Numbered from the stretch's first letter, positions 7,815-18,358 are shown. The stretch: DNA of 64,000 bases from Acidobacteriota bacterium (GCA_022820545.1 JAJEFG010000032.1:1-64000); one strand, 5' to 3'. The notes: generated by a model from the letters alone, not told the origin. Translations and numbers: made by a program.

Positions 7815-10646
7815 ATGACTCAATCTCGAAGGGCAATTGGAGGCCTGCTGGCGCTGGGACTCGTCCTTGCCGCCGGCCCGGCGTTCGGCCAGATCACGGG
7901 CACGATCCTGGGCACGGTCTCCGACGACCAGGGGCTCGTGCTTCCGGGGGCGACGGTGAGCGTCGCCTCGGAACAGCTTCCCGGGGGTCCCCGGATGGCG
8001 GTAACGAACGCCTCCGGGCAATACCGCTTCCCGAACCTGCCTCCCGGCGATTACACCCTCACGGTGGAACTTCCCGGTTTCGGGACCTATATCGAGGAGG
8101 GGATGCAGGTCCTGGTGGGCGGCACCGTGGAAAGGCTCGTCTCCCTCGGCCTTGCCACCGTGGCCGAGACGGTGACCGTCACCGGTGAGACTCCGGTGGT
8201 TGACACCCGGAAATCCGGGGTGTCCACCAACTACTCCAGCGAATACATGGAGAACACGCCGCTGCGGCGGTTCAGCTTCTTCGACTTCACGAAGTCGGCC
8301 CCCGGCATGTCGGCCACGAACCCGACGAGCGGCACGAGCAGCCGGGTTTCGGCGTTCGGCTCCGGGGTGGACGAGAACAAGTACCTGATGGACGGGGTGG
8401 ACTTCACCGCGCCGGTGTCCGGCGCCGCCTGGCCGTGGCCGGCCACCGACCTGATCGAGGAAATGGAGATCGTCTCCCTCGGCGCCTCGGCGGAACACGG
8501 AAGCGCGGCCGGGGCCGTCTTCAACGTGGTGACCAAGCAGGGGACGAACGACTTCACCTTCACCGCCTCCGGTTACAAGCAGCACGCCTCGCTGACCACC
8601 CAGCCCATCAAGCTGAACGACGACGGCGAGGAGGATCCGAACGGCTGGGGATACAACCGGGACCGCTACGACGACTACACGGTCCACGGCGGGGGGCCGA
8701 TCATCCGGGATCGGGCGTGGCTCTACGCCAACTACCAGTATCTCCAGGACTGGGACACCCAGCCCGGAGCCGATCCGGCGAACCCCCGCAAATTCGGCGC
8801 CCATCGCATGTTCTGGAAGCTGACGGCGGACCTCACCCCGAACGTCAAGTTCATGCACACCTACCACGACGACATCTGGGTCATTCCGGCCACGCCGTCG
8901 GTGACGCGTCCCTTTTCCACCATCGCCACCTTCAGCGGGAAAAACCCCTCGGTGACGTTCGGGCGGATCACCCATGTCCTCAGCTCCGAGACCTTCTACG
9001 AGGTGGGGGTCTCGGGTTTCTACTCGCCGCGTGATCTCAGCGAGTCGAACAACCCCGGGGTGCCCAACACCGTCGACATCGACAACGGATTCCAATATGG
9101 CGGGTACGCCTGGTACGACATCTTCAAGCAGGCGCGGACCGATGTGAAGGCGAAGGTCAGTCACTTCGCGAGCGACTGGATGGGCGCCGACCATGACTTC
9201 AAGTTCGGCGTCGTGTACACGGACGGCTCCCACAGCGTGCACGGCGGCTATGTCCCCGGCCCCAACTACCCGGGCGGGGTCCGCTACTACATCAACGGCG
9301 ACGGCAGTCCCTACGGGATCCTCACCGGAACGACGTACAACATCGGGGGGCAGTTCAAGGAGACGTCGGCCTACGTCGAGGACGTCATCAACGTCGGGAA
9401 CCGCGTCACCGTGTCCGCGGGAGTGCGGTTCGAGTCGGTGCAGGGCCTCAGCCAGGACGTGCCCGACCTGCTCGTGAATGACCTCGTCGCGCTCACCTTC
9501 GACGAGCGGGGAACCGTCGCCGGCGCCGGGGAGCAGTTCAGTTGGACCAACATCGGGCCGAGGTTCGGCTTCAACATGCGGCTCGACGATGACGGAAAAA
9601 CCGTTCTCCGCGGCAACTGGGGCCGCTTCTACCGGACCGCCATCACCGGCGAGCTGAGCGGCATTCATCCCGGGCAGGGAAGCCAGCAGGAGTTCTACTG
9701 GAATGAGGAGACCGGGCTCTACGACATTGAGGGGCCGAAGTACGAGGCGAGCACCGACTTCGGGTACGACTCCAATTCCCGATCTCCAGTGACGGACCAG
9801 CTATCGATCGGCTTCGATCGGGAACTCGGAACCAGTCTGGCCTTCAACTTCACCTACGTCCGGAAGGACCAGAACGACCTGCTGGGCTGGAACGTGAGCA
9901 ACGCGACCTACACGACGGCGTCCCACACCTTCGACAATGGCCAGACCATTGAGGTGTATCCCATAACCTCGGATCCCAACGACCGCTTCTACAGTCTGAG
10001 CAACGTGGACTGCGAGGGCGTTTCCTACCGTTGCGATCCGATGTACATGGACTACAACGGCTTGGTGTTCGGTCTCGAAAAGCGGATGTCCGACAACTGG
10101 CAGGCCCAGATCAACTATGTCTGGTCGAAGGCCTACGGGCTCCTGCCTTCGAGCGGGTTCGGGGCGGCGTCCAGCCAGACCACCCGGGTGTTCGGCAGTT
10201 CGCTGGCCCGGGACCCGAACCAGTTCATCAACGCAACCGGCCATTTGCTGAACGACCGCACCCACACCTTCCGGATCACCGGGACGCTGATCCTGCCCTA
10301 CGACATCCTGTTCGGCTGGAACTACGCCTACTTCAACGGCAAGCCGTGGGGGACGTTCGGCAGGGTGGAACGGGACGTCCTGTCCCAGGGCGGCCGCAGC
10401 ATCTATCTCGAGAGCCCCGGCTCGCAGCGGCTCGACGACCAGAACCTGCTGGATTTCCGGGTGTCGAGGACGACGTTCGTTGCCGACACGACCCGGTTCG
10501 AGGTGTTCGTGGACGCGCTGAACCTCCTGAACTCGACGTCAACCGAGGACGTAGCGTCCCAGACCTGGGACTCCAGCGTCTTCGGCATCGGCGAGCGCTG
10601 GGTGGATCCTCGCCGGCTCATGGTGGGCGTCAAGATCACCTACTGA
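7815..10646 (+). CDS. TonB-dependent receptor, Oar-like, with N-terminal carboxypeptidase-regulatory domain
   Basis: ITGTILGTVSDDQGLVLPGATVSVAS...GQYRFPNLPPGDYTLTVELPGF, plug region, long beta-barrel. Confidence 0.87.
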   Translation: MTQSRRAIGGLLALGLVLAAGPAFGQITGTILGTVSDDQGLVLPGATVSVASEQLPGGPRMAVTNASGQYRFPNLPPGDYTLTVELPGFGTYIEEGMQVLVGGTVERLVSLGLATVAETVTVTGETPVVDTRKSGVSTNYSSEYMENTPLRRFSFFDFTKSAPGMSATNPTSGTSSRVSAFGSGVDENKYLMDGVDFTAPVSGAAWPWPATDLIEEMEIVSLGASAEHGSAAGAVFNVVTKQGTNDFTFTASGYKQHASLTTQPIKLNDDGEEDPNGWGYNRDRYDDYTVHGGGPIIRDRAWLYANYQYLQDWDTQPGADPANPRKFGAHRMFWKLTADLTPNVKFMHTYHDDIWVIPATPSVTRPFSTIATFSGKNPSVTFGRITHVLSSETFYEVGVSGFYSPRDLSESNNPGVPNTVDIDNGFQYGGYAWYDIFKQARTDVKAKVSHFASDWMGADHDFKFGVVYTDGSHSVHGGYVPGPNYPGGVRYYINGDGSPYGILTGTTYNIGGQFKETSAYVEDVINVGNRVTVSAGVRFESVQGLSQDVPDLLVNDLVALTFDERGTVAGAGEQFSWTNIGPRFGFNMRLDDDGKTVLRGNWGRFYRTAITGELSGIHPGQGSQQEFYWNEETGLYDIEGPKYEASTDFGYDSNSRSPVTDQLSIGFDRELGTSLAFNFTYVRKDQNDLLGWNVSNATYTTASHTFDNGQTIEVYPITSDPNDRFYSLSNVDCEGVSYRCDPMYMDYNGLVFGLEKRMSDNWQAQINYVWSKAYGLLPSSGFGAASSQTTRVFGSSLARDPNQFINATGHLLNDRTHTFRITGTLILPYDILFGWNYAYFNGKPWGTFGRVERDVLSQGGRSIYLESPGSQRLDDQNLLDFRVSRTTFVADTTRFEVFVDALNLLNSTSTEDVASQTWDSSVFGIGERWVDPRRLMVGVKITY

Positions 10647-10702
10647 CCGCACGGGTAGTCCGTTTCGGGGCGGGGGCCTTCGGGCCCTCGCCCCTTTCTC
10701 GT

Positions 10703-12862
10703 ATGGTCCCCGTCGTGAATCGGACGGGTCGGACGCGGCTGGCGCTCGCGCTGGCGTTTGCGGCAGTGCCGTTCACTACCGCCGTAGCGCAGGACGGCGC
10801 CGACATCCGCAAAGGGGAAGCCGAGGAGCACTTCCAGCACGGCCTCCGGATGGTGGGCCTCCGCAACAACGACCGCGCCATCGAACTCTTCCAGTACGCG
10901 ATCGCGCTGGACCCCGACCACGCCGGGGCGCACTTCTACGTGGGCCTCGCCTACATCCAGCGCGGCTACACCAGCCTGCGGCGGGCCGACCACCACCTCT
11001 CGCGCGCCATCGCGGTCGACGGGTCGAACCCGCGGCAGTACCACTGGCGGGGCATCGCCCGCTTGCGGCTCGGGGACTACCCGGCGGCCACCGCCGACTT
11101 CGAGGTGGTGCTCCGAGAGACGCCGGACAGCGCCACCACCCTGCGGGCGCTGGGGGCCGCGCTCCTCCGCATGGGCGCTCCCGGCCCGGCGGCGGCGGCG
11201 CTGCGCCAGGCCGCGGACCTCGAGCCCGAGCTGCTCGAAACGCGCTGGAACCTGATGGTCGCGGCGGAGCGCGCCGGCGACGACCCGGGTGCGCTCCCGG
11301 AGCGCTACCGGCTCGACATCCCGGACCGTGATGCGGTCTCTCCGTTCCGCTTCGAGGAAGTGTCCGCCGAGATCGGGATCGAACGCTGGTCCCGCGCCCG
11401 GGGAAGCGGCTGGGCCGACTTCGACGGTGACGGAGACCTCGATCTCGTTGCCCTCGGCATCCGGGACCCGCACGCGCTCTACCGGAACCGCCTCGTCGAA
11501 GACGGCGCCGCGACCTTCACCCCGGCGGCTCTCGACGCGGCGCTCTTCGACCCGCGCGGCGGCTGGTCGGCGCTCTTTTTCGACTACGACCGGGACGGCG
11601 ATCCCGACCTCCACGTCACGCGGGACGGCTGGGACGGTGAGGACGCGAACAGCCTGTATCGAAACGACGGCGGCCGCTTCGTGGACGTGGGCGCCGCCGC
11701 CGGGGTCGCGAGTTCGGCGGACGGGTTCACGGCGGCGGCCGCCGACGTGAACCGGGACGGTCTGCTCGATCTCTACGTCGCGAACGGGGTCGCCACCCGG
11801 GGCGGCGCCCCCAACGAGCTCTTTCTGGGCGCTCCGGAGGGCCGCTTCGTCGAGCGCGGCGAAGCGATGGGGGTGGCGGACCACGGCCGCTCCGTCGGGT
11901 CCGCCTTCGGGGACTACGACGGCGACGGCTGGCCCGACCTGCTGGTCGTCAACTTCTTCGACGGGCCGGCGCTCTACCGGAACCTCGAGGGCGCCGGATT
12001 CGAGGACGTTTCGGACGTCGCCGGCATCGCCGCTCCCCACGAGGGGTTCGTCGGGTTCTTCTTCGACTACGACAACGACGGCTGGCTGGACGTCTTCATC
12101 GTGGGTTTCACCTCCGACATGGAGACGGCCCTGCAGAGCCAGTTGGAAGGGACGGCGGTCCACGAGGGGAGCCGGCTGGCGCTCTACCGCAACGACCGCG
12201 ACGGCACCTTCACCGACATGACCGCCGAAGCTGGCCTCTCCTGGAACCTGGGCGCCATGGCGGCCACCTTCGGGGACTACGACAACGACGGCTGGCTGGA
12301 CATCTTCATCGGCGTCGGGGCGCCGCCCATGGAGCGGTTCGAGGCGAACCGGCTGTTCCGCAACCGGGGCGACGGCACCTTCGCCGACGTCAGCGCGTCG
12401 GCCGGGGTGGACGATCTGGGGAAGGGACACGGCGCCACCTTCGCCGACCCCGATCACGACGGCGACCTCGACCTCTTCGTGCCCATCGGGGGCGCCTTCC
12501 CGGGCGACCGGCAGCGAAGCCGTTTCTACCGGAATCCGGCGTCCCAGCTCCCGCATCCGAACGGCTGGCTCCACATCCTGCTCCAGGCCACGAGCCTCCA
12601 TCCCGACGCGGTAGGGGCGCAGGTGCTCGTCCGGGCTTCCGACGCGCCCGGCGCGCCGGTCCAGCTTCAGGAAGTCGCGGTCGGTGGAGGTTTCGGGGTC
12701 ACGCCCAGTCCGATCCTGGAGTTCGGCCTCGGGAGGCATCAGACGGTGGCGGAGGTCACCATCCGCTGGCCGGGTGGCGGTCACCGGGTGCTCCGGAACA
12801 TCCCCGCGAACCAGCGGATCCTCGTGATCGAGGACGAGCCGGGGTATCAGGTGCTGGAGTAG
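10703..12862 (+). CDS. TPR + FG-GAP/VCBS repeat protein with ASPIC/UnbV-like C-terminus (CRTAC1-like), secreted
   Basis: Signal peptide, TPR units, repeated DYDNDGWLDVFI / DFDGDGDLDL motifs, C-terminal VTIRWPGGGHRVLRNIPANQ. Confidence 0.87.
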   Translation: MVPVVNRTGRTRLALALAFAAVPFTTAVAQDGADIRKGEAEEHFQHGLRMVGLRNNDRAIELFQYAIALDPDHAGAHFYVGLAYIQRGYTSLRRADHHLSRAIAVDGSNPRQYHWRGIARLRLGDYPAATADFEVVLRETPDSATTLRALGAALLRMGAPGPAAAALRQAADLEPELLETRWNLMVAAERAGDDPGALPERYRLDIPDRDAVSPFRFEEVSAEIGIERWSRARGSGWADFDGDGDLDLVALGIRDPHALYRNRLVEDGAATFTPAALDAALFDPRGGWSALFFDYDRDGDPDLHVTRDGWDGEDANSLYRNDGGRFVDVGAAAGVASSADGFTAAAADVNRDGLLDLYVANGVATRGGAPNELFLGAPEGRFVERGEAMGVADHGRSVGSAFGDYDGDGWPDLLVVNFFDGPALYRNLEGAGFEDVSDVAGIAAPHEGFVGFFFDYDNDGWLDVFIVGFTSDMETALQSQLEGTAVHEGSRLALYRNDRDGTFTDMTAEAGLSWNLGAMAATFGDYDNDGWLDIFIGVGAPPMERFEANRLFRNRGDGTFADVSASAGVDDLGKGHGATFADPDHDGDLDLFVPIGGAFPGDRQRSRFYRNPASQLPHPNGWLHILLQATSLHPDAVGAQVLVRASDAPGAPVQLQEVAVGGGFGVTPSPILEFGLGRHQTVAEVTIRWPGGGHRVLRNIPANQRILVIEDEPGYQVLE

Positions 12863-12873
12863 CCGGTCGGCCT

Positions 12874-12916
12874 CGGAGCGCCAGCCTCCGGCTGGCATCG
12901 CGCGGGAGCGCGAAAC
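12874..12916 (+). repeat. REP-like two-hairpin element, copy 1
   Basis: cggagcgccagcctccggctggcATCGCGCgggaGCGCGAaac. Confidence 0.8.
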
Positions 12917-13026
12917 CCGCACCCGCTGGCGCTCCTCCCGGTGAACGTGGGCCGATTCGGCTTCTTCCGGGCGGCGTTGCGCCGGTCCGAATTGGGGTCA
13001 CGCCATCGGAACCGGCTGAGGCGTGC

Positions 13027-13073
13027 GTTTCGCGGCCGACGGCCGCGATGCCGGCCGGAGGCCGGCGCTCCGA
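13027..13073 (-). repeat. REP-like two-hairpin element, copy 2, inverted relative to copy 1
   Basis: Reverse complement: cggagcgccggcctccggccggcaTCGCGGCCgtcGGCCGCGAaac. Confidence 0.8.
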
Positions 13074-13139
13074 GTTCACAGCCGTTTCCGCTATTCGCAT
13101 CCGCAGTAGGCCTGGCCGGCCCCTTACGATACGGGCGGC

Positions 13140-14678
13140 ATGCAAACCGTTCTCGATCGCCTGGGACTCGGGGAGGGCGCTCCGGCCGCCTGCACTGGCC
13201 CGGAGGGCTGGATCCTCACCGGCGAGCGGCCGCTCGTCTCCCTGAACCCCTCGACCGGCGAGCCCATCGCCGCGGTCATTCCCGCGGACGGCAGGGCGGC
13301 CGAGCGGGTCGTGACCGAAGCGGCGAGGGCCTTCCGCTCGTTCCGCGAGTTGCCGGCGCCGAAGCGCGGCGACCTCGTGCGCGATCTGGGGAGCGCGCTG
13401 CGCGACGACAAGGAGCCGCTCGGCGACCTGATCGCGCTCGAAGCCGGCAAGATCCGGGCCGAAGGCCACGGCGAGGTCCAGGAGATGATCGACATCTGCG
13501 ACTTCGCCGTGGGGCTCTCCCGCCAGCTCTACGGGCTGACGATGGCTTCGGAGCGGCCCGGGCACCGGATGTTCGAGCAGTGGCATCCGCTCGGTCCCAT
13601 CGGCGTCATCACCGCGTTCAACTTCCCCATGGCGGTCTGGTCCTGGAACGCGGCGATCGCCACCGTCTGCGGCGATCCGGTGGTCTGGAAGCCGTCGGAG
13701 CACACCCCGCTCTGTTCCGTCGCGGTTCAGAACATCGCCAACCGGGTGATGGACGACCACGGCGTCTCCGGGGTCTTCAACCTGCTCGTGGGCGGCGGCG
13801 AGCTCGGGGCCGCGCTCGCCGCCGACCGGAGGCTGCCGCTGATTTCCTTTACCGGTTCCACGCGGGTCGGGCGGAAGGTGGCCACCGAGGTCGCCGGCCG
13901 GCTGGGCCGCTGCCTGCTGGAGCTTGGCGGCAACAACGCCGTGGTGGTGAGCCGGAACGCCGATCTGGACCTCGCGGTCCGGGCCATCGTCTTCGGATCG
14001 GTGGGCACCACCGGGCAGCGCTGCACCACCACCCGCCGGGTGCTCGCCGACCGGGAGGTCGCCGGACCCCTGGTGGAACGGCTCCGGGACGCCTACCGGC
14101 AGGTCCCCATCGGGGATCCCCTCGATCCGGCCACCCTCATGGGGCCGCTGATCTCGGACGGTGCCGTCGAGGCGATGCAGAAGGCGCTGGAGCGGGTGGT
14201 CGCCGACGGAGGAACCGTCGTCTGCGGCGGCGAGCGGCGTCCCGATATCGGCCCGAATCATGTCGAGCCGGCGATCGTGAGAATGTCCGCCCAGACGCCG
14301 CTGGTGGCCGAGGAGACGTTTGCTCCCATCCTCTATGTCCTGGAAACCGAATCGCTCGAGCAGGCGATCGCCCTCCACAACGACGTGCCGCAGGGGCTCT
14401 CCTCGGCGATCTTCACCGACAGCCTCCGCGAGGCCGAGACGTTCCTCTCGGCGCGGGGTTCGGACTGCGGGATCGCCAACGTGAACATCGGCACCTCGGG
14501 GGCCGAGATCGGTGGGGCCTTCGGCGGCGAGAAGGACACCGGCGGCGGCCGCGAATCCGGCTCGGACGCCTGGAAGGCCTACATGCGCCGCCAGACGAAC
14601 ACCATCAACTGGTCGAAGGACCTGCCGCTCGCCCAGGGGATCGAGTTCGGTGGATCCACCGGCCAAGGAGGCGCGTGA
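13140..14678 (+). CDS. Aldehyde dehydrogenase, ALDH7/aminoadipate-semialdehyde dehydrogenase-like
   Basis: FTGSTRVGRKV, LELGGNNAVVV, GQRCTTTRRV motifs. Confidence 0.9.
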   Translation: MQTVLDRLGLGEGAPAACTGPEGWILTGERPLVSLNPSTGEPIAAVIPADGRAAERVVTEAARAFRSFRELPAPKRGDLVRDLGSALRDDKEPLGDLIALEAGKIRAEGHGEVQEMIDICDFAVGLSRQLYGLTMASERPGHRMFEQWHPLGPIGVITAFNFPMAVWSWNAAIATVCGDPVVWKPSEHTPLCSVAVQNIANRVMDDHGVSGVFNLLVGGGELGAALAADRRLPLISFTGSTRVGRKVATEVAGRLGRCLLELGGNNAVVVSRNADLDLAVRAIVFGSVGTTGQRCTTTRRVLADREVAGPLVERLRDAYRQVPIGDPLDPATLMGPLISDGAVEAMQKALERVVADGGTVVCGGERRPDIGPNHVEPAIVRMSAQTPLVAEETFAPILYVLETESLEQAIALHNDVPQGLSSAIFTDSLREAETFLSARGSDCGIANVNIGTSGAEIGGAFGGEKDTGGGRESGSDAWKAYMRRQTNTINWSKDLPLAQGIEFGGSTGQGGA

Positions 14679-15439
14679 TGCCGAGAATCTGCCTGATGGC
14701 TCTCTTGATGGGAGCTCTCCCGGGATGCGCCGGCGAGCCGGCGGCTCCCGAGCCCGAGCCGCCGGGGCCCGACGTTTCCGCCGCCGAGGAGCTGATCGCC
14801 AGGTCCATCGCCTACCACGATCCGGACGGACTCTGGGACAGCGGCGAGATCGCGCTCCGGATCATGGAGTCGCGGCCGAACGGGGTCACCCGCACGGTCG
14901 AAGTGGGAATGGCGCCCGGGAGCGGCGCGATGGAGGTGCGTCGCGAGACCGACGCCGCGGTGGTGTCGTTTGCGGTCAGCGGTGAGGAGGTCCTGCGGCG
15001 AGCCGTGGACGGCGACGAGGAACTCGACGAGGCGGCGCTCGGCGAGCACGGCCTCGACGCCGAACGCGTGATGTGGCTGCGGAACTACTACCTGTTCGTC
15101 TGGGGGCTGCCGATGAAACTGCGCGATCCGGGGACCATCGTGGACCCGGAGCCGGTGCCCGAGGCCTACGACGGCCAGGATGCGCTCAAGGTCCGGGTCA
15201 CCTACGACCCCGACGTCGGCGGCGACACCTGGTACTTCTACTTCCACCCGGAGACCGCCCGGATGATCGGCTACCGCTTCTACCACGACGAGTCGGCCAA
15301 CGACGGGGAGTACATCCACCTGGAAGGGGAGATCGCGAACCGCGGACTGCGGCTGCCGGCGAAGCGGAGCTGGTACTTCCATTCGAACGAGGAGTACCTC
15401 GGCGAAGACGAGGCCGTTTCGCTCACCGTGACACGCTGA
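14678..15439 (+). CDS. Lipoprotein of unknown function (DUF6503-like)
   Basis: Lipobox LMGALPGCAG; WYFYFHPETARMIGYRFYHDES; ATG overlaps the stop of the aldehyde dehydrogenase gene. Confidence 0.6.
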   Translation: MPRICLMALLMGALPGCAGEPAAPEPEPPGPDVSAAEELIARSIAYHDPDGLWDSGEIALRIMESRPNGVTRTVEVGMAPGSGAMEVRRETDAAVVSFAVSGEEVLRRAVDGDEELDEAALGEHGLDAERVMWLRNYYLFVWGLPMKLRDPGTIVDPEPVPEAYDGQDALKVRVTYDPDVGGDTWYFYFHPETARMIGYRFYHDESANDGEYIHLEGEIANRGLRLPAKRSWYFHSNEEYLGEDEAVSLTVTR

Positions 15440-15464
15440 CCGGGACGGTCGCGGACCGGCGGCC

Positions 15465-17228
15465 ATGACGGCCTTCGCACTCACTCTGCTGCTGGGAGGA
15501 ATGCCGGGGCCGGCGCAACCGGACGCGCGCTTGCTGACCGAGGTCAGCCAGCTGCTCGCTGACGGGGATTTCGCCTCGGCTCTCGCGGCTCTGGATGCGG
15601 CGGGACCGGACGGATCGCACCCCGCGCTGCTCCGCCTGCGCGCCGAGGCGTACGTGGGACTCCTCGACTACCCGGCGGCCGTCGTCGTTCTCGAGGACGC
15701 GCTCCCGGAACCGGACAGCCTGGCGCTCCGCGCCCGGTTGCTCGCCATGCTGGGCCGGGACGACGAGGTGCGGGCGGCGGTCTCCGAACTGCTGGAGCTT
15801 GATGAGCGGCTCCCGGACGAGTCCCGGGTGGAGCTCGCGGCACAGCTCCGTGAGTCCGGCCTGGCGCCGGAGTCGCGCCGCGTCCTTGGTCCTCCGGTGC
15901 CCGGCGAGTCCGCCGCGGCGGTTCTGGAGCGCGCGAGGCTGCGAATCGAGGAGGACGACTATGAGGGAGCCCTGCCCGTCCTCGAAGCCGTCCTCGACGC
16001 GCCCCGTCCGCCGCCAGGAGCCGCCCATGAGCTCGGTCGCGCCCTTGCGCTCCTCGGCCGGCGCCTGGAAGCCATTCGCTGGCTCCGCCGGGCGGTCGCG
16101 GAATCGGCACAGGACACCGCCGCCCGGTTCCGGCTCGGCCAGTTGCTGGCCCAGGATCCGGATCCCGCCCTCGCCGCCGAGGGGCGGCGCCTCCTCACGG
16201 GCTACGAGGAGAGCCGGCTCCGGGCGCGGCGGCGCGACCTGTTGCTCGCGACGCTCGGTGAAGGGGGCCGGAACGAGTGGGCGGAACTGCTGGGACTCCT
16301 GCTCGACGGTGGGGACCTCGCGGAGGCGGCCCGGGTGGCCCAGGCGGCGTCGATCCGGCATCCGGAGGATCCGGTGTTCGCCATCGGGATGGCTCGGGTG
16401 CACCTGCTGTCCGGAGATCCCGGCGCGGCCGCCGGCTTGCTCGTCCCGCTCGTGCCCGGGCCCGGCGAGCCGCTCGCAGGAGCGTCGCTTAGCGCGGCTC
16501 GCTGGCTCGCGGACGCCCGGCTGCGTGGAGGCGATCCGGCCGCCGCGGCGGTTCTCTTCGACCGCGTTCTGACGGCGGGCGGCGACGCGATCTCCCCCCG
16601 GATTCGCGCCGCCGCCGCCACCGCGTTCGCGATGACGGGGGATCCCGAACGCGCGCTGGCCCTCTTCGACCAGGTGCTCGAACGCACCTCCGGCCCGGCG
16701 CGCGCCGGGCCGCTGGCGGACAGCGCGCTCGTGCTGGAGATGCTGGGGCGTCCCGCGGACGCCGAATCCCGCTACCGGGAATCCCTGGAAGCCGATCCGG
16801 CGAACACGGCGGCGTCGCTGGGCCTTGCCGAACTGCTGTTCCGCACCGGACGAAGCGCGGCCGCCGTTGCCGTCGTGGAAGCCGCGCTGGAACGCGCCCC
16901 CGAGGATCCGGCCCTCCGCGAACTCCTTTCGCGGGTGACGGGACCCGGTGCCGGTCAGGGTTCTTCCGAGGGAGCCCGGGCAGCGGCGAACAACTCGGTG
17001 ACTTCGTTCCAGGCCTCCCTGCCGAGGATGAGCGTCCGGTCGTCGCCCGCCCGGAGCGCCCGCACCTCGCCGCTCGCTGAGACTGTCAGGTGGACCGTTT
17101 CCGGCTCCGTCTCCCCGGTTTCGCCGTCCGTTTCGATTTCTTCGGTGACCGCGATGGTCCAGGCGGCGCCGTCTCCGGAAAGGCCCTCTTCGCCCGCGTC
17201 CTCGGCCTCGGTGGAGTTCAGCTCGTAG
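15465..17228 (+). CDS. TPR-repeat protein
   Basis: Repeated TPR-like helices up to about residue 490; the tail overlaps the convergent DUF4340 gene. Confidence 0.7.
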   Translation: MTAFALTLLLGGMPGPAQPDARLLTEVSQLLADGDFASALAALDAAGPDGSHPALLRLRAEAYVGLLDYPAAVVVLEDALPEPDSLALRARLLAMLGRDDEVRAAVSELLELDERLPDESRVELAAQLRESGLAPESRRVLGPPVPGESAAAVLERARLRIEEDDYEGALPVLEAVLDAPRPPPGAAHELGRALALLGRRLEAIRWLRRAVAESAQDTAARFRLGQLLAQDPDPALAAEGRRLLTGYEESRLRARRRDLLLATLGEGGRNEWAELLGLLLDGGDLAEAARVAQAASIRHPEDPVFAIGMARVHLLSGDPGAAAGLLVPLVPGPGEPLAGASLSAARWLADARLRGGDPAAAAVLFDRVLTAGGDAISPRIRAAAATAFAMTGDPERALALFDQVLERTSGPARAGPLADSALVLEMLGRPADAESRYRESLEADPANTAASLGLAELLFRTGRSAAAVAVVEAALERAPEDPALRELLSRVTGPGAGQGSSEGARAAANNSVTSFQASLPRMSVRSSPARSARTSPLAETVRWTVSGSVSPVSPSVSISSVTAMVQAAPSPERPSSPASSASVEFSS

Positions 17229-18352
17229 AGCAGGTCCTCGACCGCCACGGTGTCCACGACGACCGGCGCGGCGTCGCCGCGCTCCATCGTCCATTCCCGG
17301 CCTTCCTCTCCCTCCCGGCGGTGGAACGTCGTCTCGCCGTCAGGGGTCCCGAACCGGAGCGCGACGGTCCGGAAGGCCGCGAACCGGAAGAGATCCAGGG
17401 AACGAAGGTTCGCCATTTCGGTCTCGGCCGCGTCGCGGAGCGCATCGAAGAGTGGCTTCCGCGCCACGAAGACGAGAGGATCCGTTCCCAGGCGGGCGAA
17501 GACGCCCGGCGGCGTGCGGCTCTCGCCGCCGAAATGGAGGGTCCGGGAGACGGCCTCTTCCCGCGGCCCGGCGACGAGGTCCAGTTCCGCCGTGAGCCGG
17601 GGCGAAGCCAGACCGAAGGGATCCTCCTCCCCCGCATCCGGTTGCCGCGCCACGCCGGCCATCTCCGCATCCAGCAGTTCCGACGCGAACTGCGAGGCCT
17701 CATAGGGGTCCGCGGCGAAGCGGTAGGGGCGCAGGATGTTCCAGACGCCGTCTTCCCGGGCGACCTCCGCCGTGGTTCCTCCCCCGGTGCTGACCCGGAG
17801 GCGCCGCGCCGCCGCCATGTCCAGCCGGAATACCCGTTTGTCCCGGAGATCCCAGGCGCTTCGGTCGAAGTTGTCCCTGGCGAAGGCGGACGTCACCAGC
17901 ACCCGCTCGCCGAGCTGCAGGTAGCGGTTTCCCGCCGCCGGGGTTTCGTCCCCGAATCGGGCGGTGAGCGGATCGGCGTCCGACTCGGGGAACACCCGCA
18001 ACAGAAGTCCGGACGGATCGAGCCCGAATCCGGCGAGGTCCTCTCCGGCCACGTTCTCGATCTCCCGCTCGAAACGCAGCGAGGCGGCGTTCTGGAGGAA
18101 GAGGTCCGCCTCCCCGGCGTCGGCGGCCGACTCCGGGCCATCGCCTTCGCCGACGACGAACCCCTCACCGTCCCGGGCCAGGCGGACGGTCGGTTCGCCG
18201 GGGCGCTCGATCTCGATGGCCTGGATCCCGGACTCGTCGAGGCCGAAGGCCGGGTGTCCCTCGTCGCCGGCGCCCTCTTCGCGCTCGAACAGCGCGATCC
18301 AGCCGGCGACCGCCAGCGCGGCCAGGAGCGCGAGGAGCGTTGTCCTCCGCAC
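16955..18352 (-). CDS. DUF4340-domain protein
   Basis: N-terminal TM, GLDESGIQAIEIERPGEPTVRLARDGEGFVV; downstream of GldG-like ORF in the same operon. Confidence 0.8.
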   Translation of the reverse strand: MRRTTLLALLAALAVAGWIALFEREEGAGDEGHPAFGLDESGIQAIEIERPGEPTVRLARDGEGFVVGEGDGPESAADAGEADLFLQNAASLRFEREIENVAGEDLAGFGLDPSGLLLRVFPESDADPLTARFGDETPAAGNRYLQLGERVLVTSAFARDNFDRSAWDLRDKRVFRLDMAAARRLRVSTGGGTTAEVAREDGVWNILRPYRFAADPYEASQFASELLDAEMAGVARQPDAGEEDPFGLASPRLTAELDLVAGPREEAVSRTLHFGGESRTPPGVFARLGTDPLVFVARKPLFDALRDAAETEMANLRSLDLFRFAAFRTVALRFGTPDGETTFHRREGEEGREWTMERGDAAPVVVDTVAVEDLLYELNSTEAEDAGEEGLSGDGAAWTIAVTEEIETDGETGETEPETVHLTVSASGEVRALRAGDDRTLILGREAWNEVTELFAAARAPSEEP

Positions 18353-18358
18353 CTCACC

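Noticed and set aside
7242-9668. Long - strand ORF (808 aa) opposite the TonB receptor
   Set aside because: Shadow ORF with no domain signal; coding strand is clearly +.
10640-12922. Long - strand ORF (760 aa) opposite the VCBS gene
   Set aside because: Shadow ORF generated by the biased codons of repeated FG-GAP motifs.
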